The translations under genes were made by a program, and so were the position numbers. Positions 43,786 to 54,128 of a stretch of DNA of 64,000 nucleotides are shown here, piece after piece. Every line of letters starts with the position of its first letter. Position 1 is the stretch's first letter. The notes beneath the pieces are model-generated. The model did no database searches. It was not told the origin of the DNA and was given only the letters and a program-made list of their open reading frames with translations. The stretch comes from JAVVHH01 sp965199585 (GTDB taxonomy: Bacteria; Pseudomonadota; Alphaproteobacteria; Acetobacterales; Acetobacteraceae), in the NCBI GenBank assembly GCA_965199585.1, contig CBDASI010000002.1, positions 2,294,001 through 2,358,000 on the forward strand. Direction: 5' to 3'.

Positions 43786-44499
43786 CTACGCCTCGGAGAC
43801 ATCCGTTCGCAGCGGGGCGATCCCGGCCTGGGTGCCCAGCACGATCGTGACCGGGGCCTGCGTCGCGCCGATGGATTGCAGCAGCCGCAGGTTCTGCAAC
43901 TCGGGATTATTGCGCAACATGCGGGCCGCATTGGCCAGCGCGCGGAGCGCAGCCTGTTCCGCATGAGCCCGTTCGAGCGCGGCCTGCCCCTCACGCCTGG
44001 CCTTTTCCACGCCGGTCAACAAGCGGCGGATGTCGGCGGGCAAGACGATGTCGCGGAGCCGAACCGTCTCGATCGCGACGCCCAGCCCATCGCAATCCCG
44101 GGTGACGAGGCCGAGCAACTCCGCATCCAGGGTATCGCGCGGCAATCTTGCGAGATCCTCGGCCGTCCGCGATGCAGCGACCTGACGCAAGGCGAACTGC
44201 ACGCTCGTTTGGATCGCGCCCAGGTAAGAGCCTTCGTCACGGCTATGGGCCAGATGAGGGTCGGTGACCGTGAACTCGACCACGGCGCCGAGCTTCGGCA
44301 GAAAGGCGTCGGCGGATAGGACTTCCTGTCCCGAGACGACGAGCGACTGACGCTTCGTAGTCACCAAAACAAGGGCTTCCCGCGATGTGACGCGGTGTCG
44401 GCCGGGGGCGAGCGTATGGTCGAAGCGGCCGTCACGATAGAGCAGGCCGACCTGGCCTTCCGTCACGATCTTCCAGTCGCCGGTCCAGGCTTCGAACAT
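43786..44499 (-). CDS. Slipin/SPFH protein without membrane anchor
   Basis: A 237-residue protein with the SPFH (band 7) domain: 'WKIVTEGQVGLLYRDGRFDHTLAPGRHR', 'LVSGQEVLSADA'-like 'VVSGQEVLSADAF', 'FALRQVAASRTAEDL' and 'GVAIETVRLRDIVLP', followed by a helical Ala/Glu/Arg-rich segment ('EKARREGQAALERAHAEQ'). Ordinary slipins begin with a hydrophobic hairpin; none is visible here, so this one may be soluble or recruited. The ATG at 44499 has TGGGG upstream; GTG 44511 is in frame. Confidence 0.82.
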   Translation of the reverse strand: MFEAWTGDWKIVTEGQVGLLYRDGRFDHTLAPGRHRVTSREALVLVTTKRQSLVVSGQEVLSADAFLPKLGAVVEFTVTDPHLAHSRDEGSYLGAIQTSVQFALRQVAASRTAEDLARLPRDTLDAELLGLVTRDCDGLGVAIETVRLRDIVLPADIRRLLTGVEKARREGQAALERAHAEQAALRALANAARMLRNNPELQNLRLLQSIGATQAPVTIVLGTQAGIAPLRTDVSEA

Positions 44500-44823
44500 G
44501 AAATACCCCACAAAGTGCGCCCGTGCTCGCCGAAACCGTGATCGGTCCGCGGGACTGCTCCAACGTCCGGGGCAGTCGCAAGACGAACAGATGACCTGCC
44601 CGAAAGCAAGGTTCCGGCGAGACTACGGCACTTCCAGTGCGCGAGACGCCACCGCAGCCCGAGCCCCTACGGAACCCGCGCGGACACAGCCTCTCGCAAA
44701 TCGAGGGATTGAACCTCGGCCCGAGACTAGCAGGCGAACCGACCGCCACGTCAATCCGGCTTGGGGCCGAGACGGTCCTGCCGCGTTGCGTGATCTGGCC
44801 GTGTGATCCTATTCTGGCCGTCG
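44500..44823. other. Intergenic region without a recognised gene
   Basis: About 320 bases between the divergent slipin and MFS genes. Short open frames cross it but have no family resemblance and none has a clear start. I saw no clear promoter or operator. It presumably holds both promoters. Confidence 0.6.
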
Positions 44824-46323
44824 ATGCTCACTCCTGCCCAAGCGGCCGACCCGACTGCGCCGACCATCACTCTCGCGCAATTCTTCAAAGTGTTTCCATC
44901 GGTCTGTCTGCCGATGTTCCTGGCCTCGGTGGACCAGACCATCGTGGCCACTGCGCTGCCGAACATCGCCGGGTCGTTGGGCGACGTGGAGCGGGTGTCG
45001 TGGGTGGTGGTCGCTTATCTGATGGCAACCACCATCGCGGCACCGGTGTATGGCAAGCTCGGCGACGTGCTCGGGCGGCGGCGCCTGTTGTTCATTGCGC
45101 TGACGCTGTTTCTGGTCGCCAGCGTGCTCTGCGCCCTGGCGCCGACGATGCTGGCGTTGATCGGCGCGCGCGTGCTGCAGGGGGCCGGCGGCGGCGGGCT
45201 GATGACGCTGTCGCAGGCGCTGGTCGGCGAGATCGTGCCGCCGCGGGAGCGTCCGCGCTTCCAGGGCTACCTCGCCGGCACCTTCATGGTGTCGTCCACC
45301 TTCGGGCCGGTCGCGGGCGGCTGGCTGACGCAGCATTTCGGCTGGGCGTCGGTGTTCTACGTCAACCTGCCGCTGGGGGCGGTGGCCATGCTGCTGGCGT
45401 TCCGGCTGCCGAACCGGCGCGAGGCGGGTGCCAAGTTCCGCTTCGACTGGCTCGGCATCGGCCTGCTGGCCGGCTTCGTCGTCCCGCTGCTGCTGGCGCT
45501 CGAACGGGCGCAGCGCCTCTCCGTGGCGGCCGTTCCGCTCATCATCGGCCTCGTGGTGCTCGCCATCGCGTCGCTCTGGTTGCTGATCCGCCAGGAGCGG
45601 CGGGCGGCATCGCCGCTGATCCCGGTCCGCATCCTGTCGATGCCCTCGATCTGGCGCTCGGACGCGATGGCCGCGTGCGTCGGTGCCGGGATCGTTGGCG
45701 CCGTCACCTTCATGCCGATCTATCTCCAGGTCGTGCGCGGGGCCGACCCGGCCATGGTCGGGCTGCTCCTGCTGCCGCTGACCGCCGGCATCGCGGTCGG
45801 CTCAATCATGACCGGGCGCCTGATGGTCAAGACCGGGCGGACCGCGATCTTCCCGTCCATCGGACAACCGATCGTGGCGATCGGATGGGCCGTGCTCGCC
45901 TTCTTCGGCCCCGCGATTCCGCTGACCTGGTTGCCGGCCCTGTTCATCGTCATCTCGGTCGCCACTGGGACCACGATGCCGGTCGTTCAGCTCACGGTGC
46001 AGATCGAGGCCGGGCCCAAGAACCTCGGTGCCGCCTCGGCCAGCGTGCAGTTCACGCGCTCGATCGGCGCCGCCCTCGGCACGGCGTCGGTCGGCGCGGT
46101 GCTGTTTGCCGTGCTCGCGGCACAGGACCCGGTGATCGCGACCCTGTTCGCCGACATCGTCGAGCGTGGACCGGCGGTGTTGAACACGGTCTCGCCCGCC
46201 CTTCGCGCCAACCTCTCGGCCGACATCGTCGGCGCGTTCCGCGGCGCCTTCCTGATGATCGCCGGTTTCAGCGTCATCGCGGCAACCCTGGCCTGGTCGC
46301 TCCCGGCGCGACGGATAAGCTAG
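44824..46323 (+). CDS. MFS drug transporter, DHA2 (EmrB/QacA) family
   Basis: A 499-residue, 14-helix proton-coupled exporter. 'LASVDQTIVATALPNIAGSLG' (motif D1), 'GKLGDVLGRRRLL' (motif A) and 'FGPVAGGWLTQHFGWASVFYVN' (motif C, antiporter) are clear. No paired membrane-fusion gene is beside it, so it likely works alone. ATG 44824 and GTG 44803 are alternative starts; neither has a strong ribosome site. The substrate is unknown. Confidence 0.9.
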   Translation: MLTPAQAADPTAPTITLAQFFKVFPSVCLPMFLASVDQTIVATALPNIAGSLGDVERVSWVVVAYLMATTIAAPVYGKLGDVLGRRRLLFIALTLFLVASVLCALAPTMLALIGARVLQGAGGGGLMTLSQALVGEIVPPRERPRFQGYLAGTFMVSSTFGPVAGGWLTQHFGWASVFYVNLPLGAVAMLLAFRLPNRREAGAKFRFDWLGIGLLAGFVVPLLLALERAQRLSVAAVPLIIGLVVLAIASLWLLIRQERRAASPLIPVRILSMPSIWRSDAMAACVGAGIVGAVTFMPIYLQVVRGADPAMVGLLLLPLTAGIAVGSIMTGRLMVKTGRTAIFPSIGQPIVAIGWAVLAFFGPAIPLTWLPALFIVISVATGTTMPVVQLTVQIEAGPKNLGAASASVQFTRSIGAALGTASVGAVLFAVLAAQDPVIATLFADIVERGPAVLNTVSPALRANLSADIVGAFRGAFLMIAGFSVIAATLAWSLPARRIS

Positions 46324-46754
46324 AGCGGGTACTCGTAGCGGATGAAGCCGGTGTGCTTGGCCACCCGGTCGTACAGCGTCCGCGCCGTCGTATTGTGCGC
46401 CTGGGTCAGCCAATACATCCGCGTGCTGGCACCGCGACGCGCCTCGGCTGCCACCGCCTCGATCAGCGCCCGCGCCACTCCGCGGCCACGATACGCCTCA
46501 TCGGTGAACAAATCCTGAAGGTAGACGACCGGATCGAGCGTCCAACAGCTCGGGTGCCGTAGGAAATGCACGATACCGAGGATCTCACCATCTTCACGCG
46601 CGGCAAGGCCCTGAACCTCACGATCCTCTAAGAGGCGCGTCCAGGTATGATCGTAGACCTCGGCAGGTAGCTTGACCTCGTAGTAGTCGAGGTATTTGCC
46701 CCAAAGCTTGGTCCAGCGCTGACGATCCGCGGGCTGTAGCGGGCCGATCTCCAT
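46320..46754 (-). CDS. GNAT family N-acetyltransferase
   Basis: A 144-residue acetyltransferase: 'YLQDLFTDEAYRGRGVARALIEAV' contains the acetyl-CoA loop RGRGVA, followed by 'YWLTQAHNTTARTLYDRVA'. Start overlaps the cupin stop (TGATG), so the two are coupled. The substrate is unknown; the 'VYLQDLFTDE' and 'WLTQ' signature resembles diamine-type acetyltransferases. The end overlaps the MFS gene end by four bases. Confidence 0.88.
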   Translation of the reverse strand: MEIGPLQPADRQRWTKLWGKYLDYYEVKLPAEVYDHTWTRLLEDREVQGLAAREDGEILGIVHFLRHPSCWTLDPVVYLQDLFTDEAYRGRGVARALIEAVAAEARRGASTRMYWLTQAHNTTARTLYDRVAKHTGFIRYEYPL

Positions 46755-47143
46755 CAGGGCTGTTCGCCGCCTTCGGGGCCGTAGAACACCGCCCAGACCG
46801 CGAAATCCGACGACGTATCCTCGAAATCATGGTGCGCCCCTGCTGGCACGAACAGCATGTCGCCCGCGCTGATCGGCACGGCGACATGGCCTTCGAGGCC
46901 GTCCAGCAACTCGTCGAACGGGCCGCTATGGTTGCCGCGACGGAATACCGCCGTGCCCGCGATGACGAAATAAAGTTCGTCCCGGTCATGCGGCTCATGC
47001 TGCACGTCCGCCTGCGGACGGAACCAGCGTACCTCCATCGACCCATACGACAGAGCCCGGACGCTCGGGTGCCCGGGATCGTTGGGCTTCTCCAGCATAT
47101 CGGCCGGCGAAACGCGCAGATCTAATGTGGTATCGTCAGGCAT
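46754..47143 (-). CDS. Cupin domain protein
   Basis: A 129-residue single cupin. Motif 1 'HEPHDRDELYFVIAGTAVFRRG' gives the His/His/Glu ligands and motif 2 'GDMLFVPAGAHHDFED' the last His. The ATG at 47143 with AGGGG upstream is preferred over an upstream in-frame codon. Followed by the coupled GNAT. Role unknown. Confidence 0.87.
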   Translation of the reverse strand: MPDDTTLDLRVSPADMLEKPNDPGHPSVRALSYGSMEVRWFRPQADVQHEPHDRDELYFVIAGTAVFRRGNHSGPFDELLDGLEGHVAVPISAGDMLFVPAGAHHDFEDTSSDFAVWAVFYGPEGGEQP

Positions 47144-47191
47144 CAGCACCCCTGCCGCGAGAGCGCACAAGTTGGGACGAACGGCAGTATG

Positions 47192-48511
47192 TTAAGAGAC
47201 CCCGTTCGGTCGCGCCGCCAAATTATGTGCAGTGTCGGTCGGAGAGCCCGATCCGTCCCAATCCGCCTTCAACACCTCACCCACGAGATACAGGCTCCCG
47301 CAGATCAGGATGCGCCCCGCGCCGGGCGGGATCTGGCGCAGCGCCTCGGCCACGGTCGGGCCTGGCCGGGCAATACCGCCGGACGCGGCGATCACCTGCT
47401 CGACGGTGAGCGCGTCGTGCTGATTAGGCTCCTGCACCGCAGAGATGGACGCTGCCAGCGGCAGCAACGGGCGCAGGAACTCGGCAGCGTCCTTCGACCG
47501 CTTCATGCCGACGACCAGGTACACCGGCCGGTCTTGCCAGCCACGCAGAATGTCGGCCAGGATCCGCCCAGCGCCCTCGTTGTGCCCGCCATCGAGCCAG
47601 AGCTCCGTGCCCGCCGGCGCCAGGAGGGCCAGCCGTCCGGACAGGCGCTGCATGCGCCCGGGCCACTCGGCTTGTGCGAGCCCGGCCGGCTTGATCACGG
47701 CGCGGGCGGCGCGCGCGACGGCGACCGCGATACCGGCGTTGTCGATCTGATGCCGGCCGGGCAAGGAGGGCAGCGGCAAGTCGATCGTGCCCGCCGCATC
47801 GGTGAAGCTCAACCCGGCTCCCCTGTGCTCGATATCCCAATCGCGGAACCGCTGCGACAACGGCGCGCCCAACCGGTCCGCCGTCGCCGCGATCACGGCG
47901 AGCGCGTCGGGATCCTGCGCGCCGGTGACGACGGGCACCCCCGGCTTGATGATGCCCGCCTTCTCGGCCGCGATCGCTTCCAGCGTGTCGCCGAGCAAGT
48001 CGCGGTGGTCCATTGAGATCGACGTGATCGCGCAGGCCTGCGGCGTGATAACGTTGGTCGCGTCGCCGCGGCCTCCGAGCCCGACCTCGAGCACGCACAG
48101 ATCGGCCGGCGTGGCGGCGAACAGGTGAAAGGCCGCTGCCGTGATCACCTCGAACACGGTGATGGCTTCGCCGCCATTCTCGCGCTCGATCGTCTCCAGC
48201 GCCTCGGCCAGCGCGGCGTCCGTCACCAGCTCGCCCGCGACGCGGAAGCGTTCATTGAAGCGCACCAGATGCGGCGACGTATACACGTGCACGCGCGACC
48301 CGGCCGCTTCCGCCAGCGCCCGCACAAAGGCGCAGGTGCTGCCCTTGCCGTTGGTGCCGGCGACATGGATGATCGGCGGCAACCGGCGCTCGGGATGCCC
48401 GAGCCGGGCCAGCAGGCGCTCGAGCCGGTCGAGGCTGAGGTCGATCAGCCGGGGATGAAGCCCGTGCAGCCGGTCGATGATCGGCTCGATACGGCCGTGC
48501 ACGTGGCTCAT
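47192..48511 (-). CDS. folC: Dihydrofolate / folylpolyglutamate synthase
   Basis: A 439-residue bifunctional folate ligase: 'IHVAGTNGKGSTCAFVRAL' (P-loop), 'TSPHLVRFNERFRVAGE' and 'EVGLGGRGDATNVI', with 'ISMDHRDLLGDTLEAIAAEKAG' characteristic of FolC. Last of the trpB-trpA-accD-folC operon; its ATG overlaps the accD stop (ATGA). Confidence 0.95.
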   Translation of the reverse strand: MSHVHGRIEPIIDRLHGLHPRLIDLSLDRLERLLARLGHPERRLPPIIHVAGTNGKGSTCAFVRALAEAAGSRVHVYTSPHLVRFNERFRVAGELVTDAALAEALETIERENGGEAITVFEVITAAAFHLFAATPADLCVLEVGLGGRGDATNVITPQACAITSISMDHRDLLGDTLEAIAAEKAGIIKPGVPVVTGAQDPDALAVIAATADRLGAPLSQRFRDWDIEHRGAGLSFTDAAGTIDLPLPSLPGRHQIDNAGIAVAVARAARAVIKPAGLAQAEWPGRMQRLSGRLALLAPAGTELWLDGGHNEGAGRILADILRGWQDRPVYLVVGMKRSKDAAEFLRPLLPLAASISAVQEPNQHDALTVEQVIAASGGIARPGPTVAEALRQIPPGAGRILICGSLYLVGEVLKADWDGSGSPTDTAHNLAARPNGVS

Positions 48512-49401
48512 GCGGCGTCCAGGATCGGCTCGGCAGGGGTGCGCTCGCGCAGCAGGCCGATGATCCGGCTCAGCTGATCGCGCATGTCGCCGCGCTTGAC
48601 GACGAGGTCGACGATCCCGTGCGCATGGAGATACTCGGCACGTTGGAAGCCGTCCGGCAGGGTCTCACGCACGGTCTGCTCGATCACCCGCGGACCGGCA
48701 AAGCCGATCAGCGCGCCAGGCTCGGCGATCTGGATGTCCCCCAGCATGGCGAAGCTGGCGGTCACGCCGCCGGTGGTCGGGTCGGTCAACACGGCGATGT
48801 ACGGCAGCCCGGCCTCCTTGACCATGCGGACCGCGATGGTGGTCCGCGGCATCTGCATCAGGCTGATGGCGCCCTCGTACATCCGCGCGCCGCCCGAGGC
48901 GGTAAAGATGATCAACGGCGCCGCCTGCAGCACCGCCAGCCGAGCCGCCGCGACGATGGCCTCGCCGACCGCGGCCCCCATGCTGCCGCCCATGAACTCG
49001 AAATCCATCGCCGCCACCACCGCGCGATGCCCGCCGATACTGCCATGCGCCACGAGAATCGCGTCGTAGAGCCCAGTCTTGTCGCGCGCATCCTTCAGGC
49101 GGTCGGCATAACGCTTGCTGTCGCGAAAGCTCAGCGGGTCCTGCGGGACGCGCGGCAGCTCGATGCGGGTGGGACCGCCGACGCCCTCGACCGCCGGGTC
49201 GAGCGTGTAGGCGATGCGCTCGGACGCCTTGACGCGCAGATGGTAGCCGCAATGCGAGCAGACCTTGAGCGACCGGTCGAGGTCGTTCTTGAACAGCATT
49301 TGCTGGCAGCTCGGGCACTGGATCCAGAGATTCTCCGGCACCTCGCTGCGGGAGAACAGCGTCCGGATGCGAGGCCGGACGAATTCCGAGAGCCAGCTCA
49401 T
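48508..49401 (-). CDS. accD: Acetyl-CoA carboxylase carboxyltransferase subunit beta
   Basis: A 297-residue subunit with the N-terminal four-Cys zinc ribbon (C29, C32, C48, C51 in 'QCPSCQQ' and 'VCSHCGY'), then the carboxyltransferase fold with 'VVAAMDFEFMGGSMGAAVGE'. Partner of AccA at 42.8 kb. It overlaps trpA and folC by four bases each. Confidence 0.97.
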   Translation of the reverse strand: MSWLSEFVRPRIRTLFSRSEVPENLWIQCPSCQQMLFKNDLDRSLKVCSHCGYHLRVKASERIAYTLDPAVEGVGGPTRIELPRVPQDPLSFRDSKRYADRLKDARDKTGLYDAILVAHGSIGGHRAVVAAMDFEFMGGSMGAAVGEAIVAAARLAVLQAAPLIIFTASGGARMYEGAISLMQMPRTTIAVRMVKEAGLPYIAVLTDPTTGGVTASFAMLGDIQIAEPGALIGFAGPRVIEQTVRETLPDGFQRAEYLHAHGIVDLVVKRGDMRDQLSRIIGLLRERTPAEPILDAA

Positions 49402-50242
49402 GCCGGTTCGGTCACCGGTTTGGTCACTCGGGCACCACGCACGCCGGCGGCGAGACCACGCACTTGCGCCAGCACCCGTTCGGCGGTGTCCGGCGTGGCT
49501 TGGCCATTCGCGTCGAGGCTGGCGGCCAACGTCTCCATCAGCGCCGAGCCGACCACGGCGGCATCGGCCACCCGTACCGCGGCGGCGGCTTGCTCCGGCG
49601 TACGGACGCCGAAGCCGATCGCCACCGGCAGGTCCGTCGCCCGGCGCAGGCGCGGCATGGCCGCAGCGAGGCTGGCCGCCGTCGGGCTACGCGTGCCGGT
49701 GATGCCGGTGATGCTCACGTAGTAGACGAAGCCGGAGCTGCCCTCGAGCACGATCGGCAGCCGGTCGTCGTCGGTCGTCGGCGCGATCAGCCGGATGATG
49801 TCGATCCGATGCTCGGCGGCGTGCGAGACCAGCAGGTCGGCCTCTTCTGTCGGCAGGTCGACGACGATCAATCCATCGACGCCGGCGGCGGCGGCGTCGG
49901 CGCAAAAACGGGCCGGACCATAGCTGTCGATCGGGTTCAGATAACCCATCAGGATGATCGGCGTGTCGTTGTCCCGGTCGCGGAACGCGCGCACCATCGC
50001 CAGCGTCTTGACCAGGGTCGCGCCCGCCTTCAGCCCGCGCAGACCGGAGGCTTGAACGATCGGCCCGTCCGCCATCGGGTCGGTGAACGGCATGCCGATC
50101 TCGATCAGGTCCGCGCCGGCATCCGGCATCCCCTGCAGGATGGCCGTCGACGTGGCGTGATCGGGGTCGAACGCTTCGAGGAAGGTGACGAGCCCGCCGC
50201 GGCCCTCGTCACGCAAGGCGGAGAACCTGGCGGCGATCCGGC

Positions 50243-50246
<4 letters not shown>
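49398..50246 (-). CDS. trpA: Tryptophan synthase alpha subunit
   Basis: A 282-residue TIM barrel cleaving indole-3-glycerol phosphate. Catalytic Glu49 ('ADLIEIGMPFTDPMADGP') and Asp60 are present. One oddity: where the family has Ala-Gly-Asp-Pro, this sequence reads Ala-Phe-Asp-Pro ('FLEAFDPDH', about residue 26); the loop change is clear in the DNA. The start overlaps trpB by four bases. Confidence 0.95.
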
Positions 50247-51469
<1,223 letters not shown>

Positions 51470-51556
51470 CGACGGATCTCCATCGCGCGGGTTTAGCCCA
51501 GGCGCGGCGTCGGGTCACGCTCTGGTCGTGCGGATGGCTTCAGTCTAGGACGGAGC

Positions 51557-52537
51557 ATGCTCTACGTGAACACCGGCTCCTCGCCTCGTGCAGCGCTGCC
51601 AACGGGTGAGCACGTTGCGCCTCTCACCGATGGGGTCTGGCTGGACCTGCTCGAGCCGACCGATACGGAGCGGTCCGCGGTCGAGCGACTGACCGGGCTT
51701 CGGGTGCCGGCGCAGACCGACATCGCCGAGATCGAGACCAGCAGCCGGCTGATGACGGAGGGCGAGGCGCTGTATCTGAGCATGCCGCTGGCCTACTTCG
51801 ACCGCGAGCGCGAGGCCGCCTCCACGTCGCCGATCGGCTTCGTGCTGTCGGCCAAACACCTGATCACGATCCGGTTCGCGCCGCTGCCGGTGTTTGACGT
51901 CTACGCCGAGCGGTTCGCCAGCAATGCACACATGACCAGCGGCGAGGCGTTCCTCGGCTTGCTGGAGGCGATCATCGACCGGCTCGCCGACGTGCTCGAG
52001 CATGTCGGCTCCGACCTGTCGGAGGTATCCCACCAGATCTTCGGCACCGAGCGCACCGCCGAACGCAACGCCAACGTCATCGACGCCCGCCTGCGCGAGA
52101 CGCTCGGGCGCATCGGGCGGCGCGGCGATCGGCTGGCCAACATCCGCGACAGCCTCGTCGGCACCCAGCGCATCGTCAATTACGTGCATGACGTGGGCAA
52201 GGACTGGATGGACCGGGCGCTGGTGCATCGCTGCGGCACGCTGCGGGCCGACATCGCCTCGCTGATGGAATACGACGTTCAGCTGAGCAACAAGGTGCAA
52301 TTCCTCCTCGACGCGACGCTCGGGTTCATCAACATCGAGCAGAACAATGGTATCAAGATCCTGACGGTCGTGTCGGTGGTCGGCGTGCCGCCGACGCTGA
52401 TCGCCAGCATCTATGGGATGAACTTCAAATGGATTCCCGAGCTCCAATGGGAATACGGCTATTTCTACGGCCTGACCGTGATCGTGCTGAGCGCGATCCT
52501 GCCGATCCTGTGGTTCAAGCGCCGCGGCTGGATCTGA
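51557..52537 (+). CDS. CorA-type magnesium/divalent cation transporter
   Basis: A 326-residue homopentameric channel subunit: a large cytosolic N-domain, then two C-terminal helices. The first ends in the selectivity motif 'IYGMNFKWIPEL' (GMN). 'GLTVIVLSAILPILWFKRRGW' is the second. Typical CorA length. The end of the gene overlaps the start of a secreted low-complexity protein. Confidence 0.92.
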   Translation: MLYVNTGSSPRAALPTGEHVAPLTDGVWLDLLEPTDTERSAVERLTGLRVPAQTDIAEIETSSRLMTEGEALYLSMPLAYFDREREAASTSPIGFVLSAKHLITIRFAPLPVFDVYAERFASNAHMTSGEAFLGLLEAIIDRLADVLEHVGSDLSEVSHQIFGTERTAERNANVIDARLRETLGRIGRRGDRLANIRDSLVGTQRIVNYVHDVGKDWMDRALVHRCGTLRADIASLMEYDVQLSNKVQFLLDATLGFINIEQNNGIKILTVVSVVGVPPTLIASIYGMNFKWIPELQWEYGYFYGLTVIVLSAILPILWFKRRGWI

Positions 52538-53154
52538 TCCGCGTCGCCGTCGCCGTCGTCGTCGTGCTGACGGCGGCGGCTTCCAGCGCGGCTTCCGCAC
52601 AGCCGCTCGCGCCAGCCTCGCCGCTTCTGCAGGACGGACCGCTGACAACGCTGCTTCAGCCGCAGAAGCTGGACAGGAGCCGCCCGCTGCTACCCCAAGC
52701 CGGGGAGGGGACCGGTTCGGCCGACTCGACGCCGGGTCGAACCACGCCCTGCACGCGTCAGGGAAAGGCGGCAGGGCCCGCGCCGTCGGTGCTGGGCGGT
52801 GGCTCCGGCCCCGGCGATTACGGTCGATACCTGCCGACTCCGCCGTCCAGTGCCGCGGCGCCGACCGCCGCGCTCCGGTCCGGCAGCACGTCCTCACCCG
52901 TCGGCACTGCGCCGCCCACCCGGACGCCCGGTGTCGATCGCCCGCTCTGGGATACTGGGGATCGTCGCGCGACGACAGCGGGCAAGCCAGCGCCATCGTC
53001 CGACGCCGACAAGGCCGCCGGTGCGACGGCCAGCCCGGCGCCCGCACCGGCCCGCGACCGACCCCTCTGGGCCGACGGATCGCTGTTACCGTCCGCGGAA
53101 TCGGCTTCCATCCCGACGCCCTGCATCGACCAGGCGCCTACCATCCCACGCTGA
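52510..53154 (+). CDS. Exported Pro/Ala/Ser-rich protein of unknown function
   Basis: A 214-residue product from GTG 52510, which lies inside the corA 3' end; signal peptide around 'RVAVAVVVVLTAAASSAASA'. The mature protein has no recognisable fold: Pro, Ala, Ser, Thr, Gly and Asp dominate. A short motif recurs: 'GVDRPLWDTGD' near the middle and 'ARDRPLWADGS' near the end, with a weaker 'RSRPLLPQ' earlier. Two Cys occur in the mature part. No start is certain; the signal peptide is what supports it. I do not recognise it. Confidence 0.5.
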   Translation: MVQAPRLDLIRVAVAVVVVLTAAASSAASAQPLAPASPLLQDGPLTTLLQPQKLDRSRPLLPQAGEGTGSADSTPGRTTPCTRQGKAAGPAPSVLGGGSGPGDYGRYLPTPPSSAAAPTAALRSGSTSSPVGTAPPTRTPGVDRPLWDTGDRRATTAGKPAPSSDADKAAGATASPAPAPARDRPLWADGSLLPSAESASIPTPCIDQAPTIPR

Positions 53155-53176
53155 GGCGCACACGGGAGTTCATTCA

Positions 53177-53188
53177 CTAAACGTTTAG
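53177..53188. promoter_or_regulatory. Perfect palindrome before the DUF3034 cluster
   Basis: CTAAACGTTTAG, a twelve-base perfect palindrome about 40 bases before the DUF3034 gene. Its A/T-rich composition stands out in this G+C-rich DNA. It may be an operator for the four-gene unit that follows. Confidence 0.4.
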
Positions 53189-53194
53189 GTTTCG

Positions 53195-53210
53195 GGCGCT
53201 TAATAGCGCC
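53195..53210 (+). promoter_or_regulatory. Hairpin touching the DUF3034 first ATG
   Basis: GGCGCT-TAAT-AGCGCC forms a six-pair stem with a four-base loop, ending one base before ATG 53211. It would block initiation at that ATG, so the ATG at 53229 is the likelier start, or the stem modulates translation. Confidence 0.4.
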
Positions 53211-53228
53211 ATGTCAGCGCACGCCCAC

Positions 53229-54125
53229 ATGACACGGTGTACGATCCTTGCCTTGCTTCTGATGGGGAGCGCGCTCGGTCTCGCTCGGGCCGAGGAGGTG
53301 AAACCCGAGCACTTCGATTGGTCGCCGGAAAGTGGCAAGCTACTGGCGACGGCGGGCGTATCCCAGATCGAGGGTTCCGGCGGCGGTGGCCTCGTGCCAT
53401 GGGCCCTCATCACAGGGTATGGCACGCGCGACGCGGTGGGCGGCAACGCGCATTACACGTTCGTCCGCACCTCGAGCTTCGATCTGCACTCCGCTGGCGC
53501 TGCGCTGGGGCTCTACGACCGCGTCGAAGTTTCCTTCGCGCGTCAGTGGTTCGATACACGGTCGGTGGGCGGCAAACTCGGCTTGGGCAAGAACTACACG
53601 ATCGACCAGAATATCGCGGGCCTCAAGGTGCGGGTCTTCGGCGACGCCGTATACGATCAGGATCGTTGGTGGCCGCAGGTGTCGGTCGGCATGCAATACA
53701 AGGCCAACAACCGCGGCGCTCTCCTCTCGGCGATCGGTGCCAGATCGGCGGACGGTGCTGATTTTTACATTGCCGCAACGAAATTGCTGCTGTCGGAGAA
53801 CCTGCTGGTCAACGCGACGGTTCGTGCGACCCGGGCAAACCAGTTCGGTCTCTTGGGCTTCGGCAGCGACCGCCACCCTGGCTACAGCCCTCAGTTTGAG
53901 GGCAGCGTCGCTTATCTCATCAACCGCAATTTTGCCGTAGGCGGTGAGTTCCGCACCAAGCCGGACAATCTCGCCTTCGCGCACGAAGACAATGCGTGGG
54001 ACCTCTTTGGCGCTTGGTTCATCAGCAAGAATGTCGCGGCAACGGCTGGCTACGCCAACCTTGGCCGGGTTGCCGGCCAAACCAGTCAGAGCGGTGTCTA
54101 TCTTTCACTTCAGGTGGGGTTCTGA
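53229..54125 (+). CDS. DUF3034 outer-membrane-like protein
   Basis: A 298-residue exported protein: signal peptide 'MTRCTILALLLMGSALGLARA', then a beta-rich sequence with alternating polar/aromatic residues, 'GGGGLVPWALITGYGTRDAVGGNA' near the N-terminus and a C-terminal Phe ('YLSLQVGF'), typical of outer-membrane beta-barrels. The pattern fits DUF3034, whose function is unknown. First of four same-strand genes with a globin, a cupredoxin and a GGDEF-EAL protein; three bases separate it from the globin. An upstream ATG at 53211 lies just after a hairpin. Confidence 0.82.
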   Translation: MTRCTILALLLMGSALGLARAEEVKPEHFDWSPESGKLLATAGVSQIEGSGGGGLVPWALITGYGTRDAVGGNAHYTFVRTSSFDLHSAGAALGLYDRVEVSFARQWFDTRSVGGKLGLGKNYTIDQNIAGLKVRVFGDAVYDQDRWWPQVSVGMQYKANNRGALLSAIGARSADGADFYIAATKLLLSENLLVNATVRATRANQFGLLGFGSDRHPGYSPQFEGSVAYLINRNFAVGGEFRTKPDNLAFAHEDNAWDLFGAWFISKNVAATAGYANLGRVAGQTSQSGVYLSLQVGF

Positions 54126-54128
54126 GCG

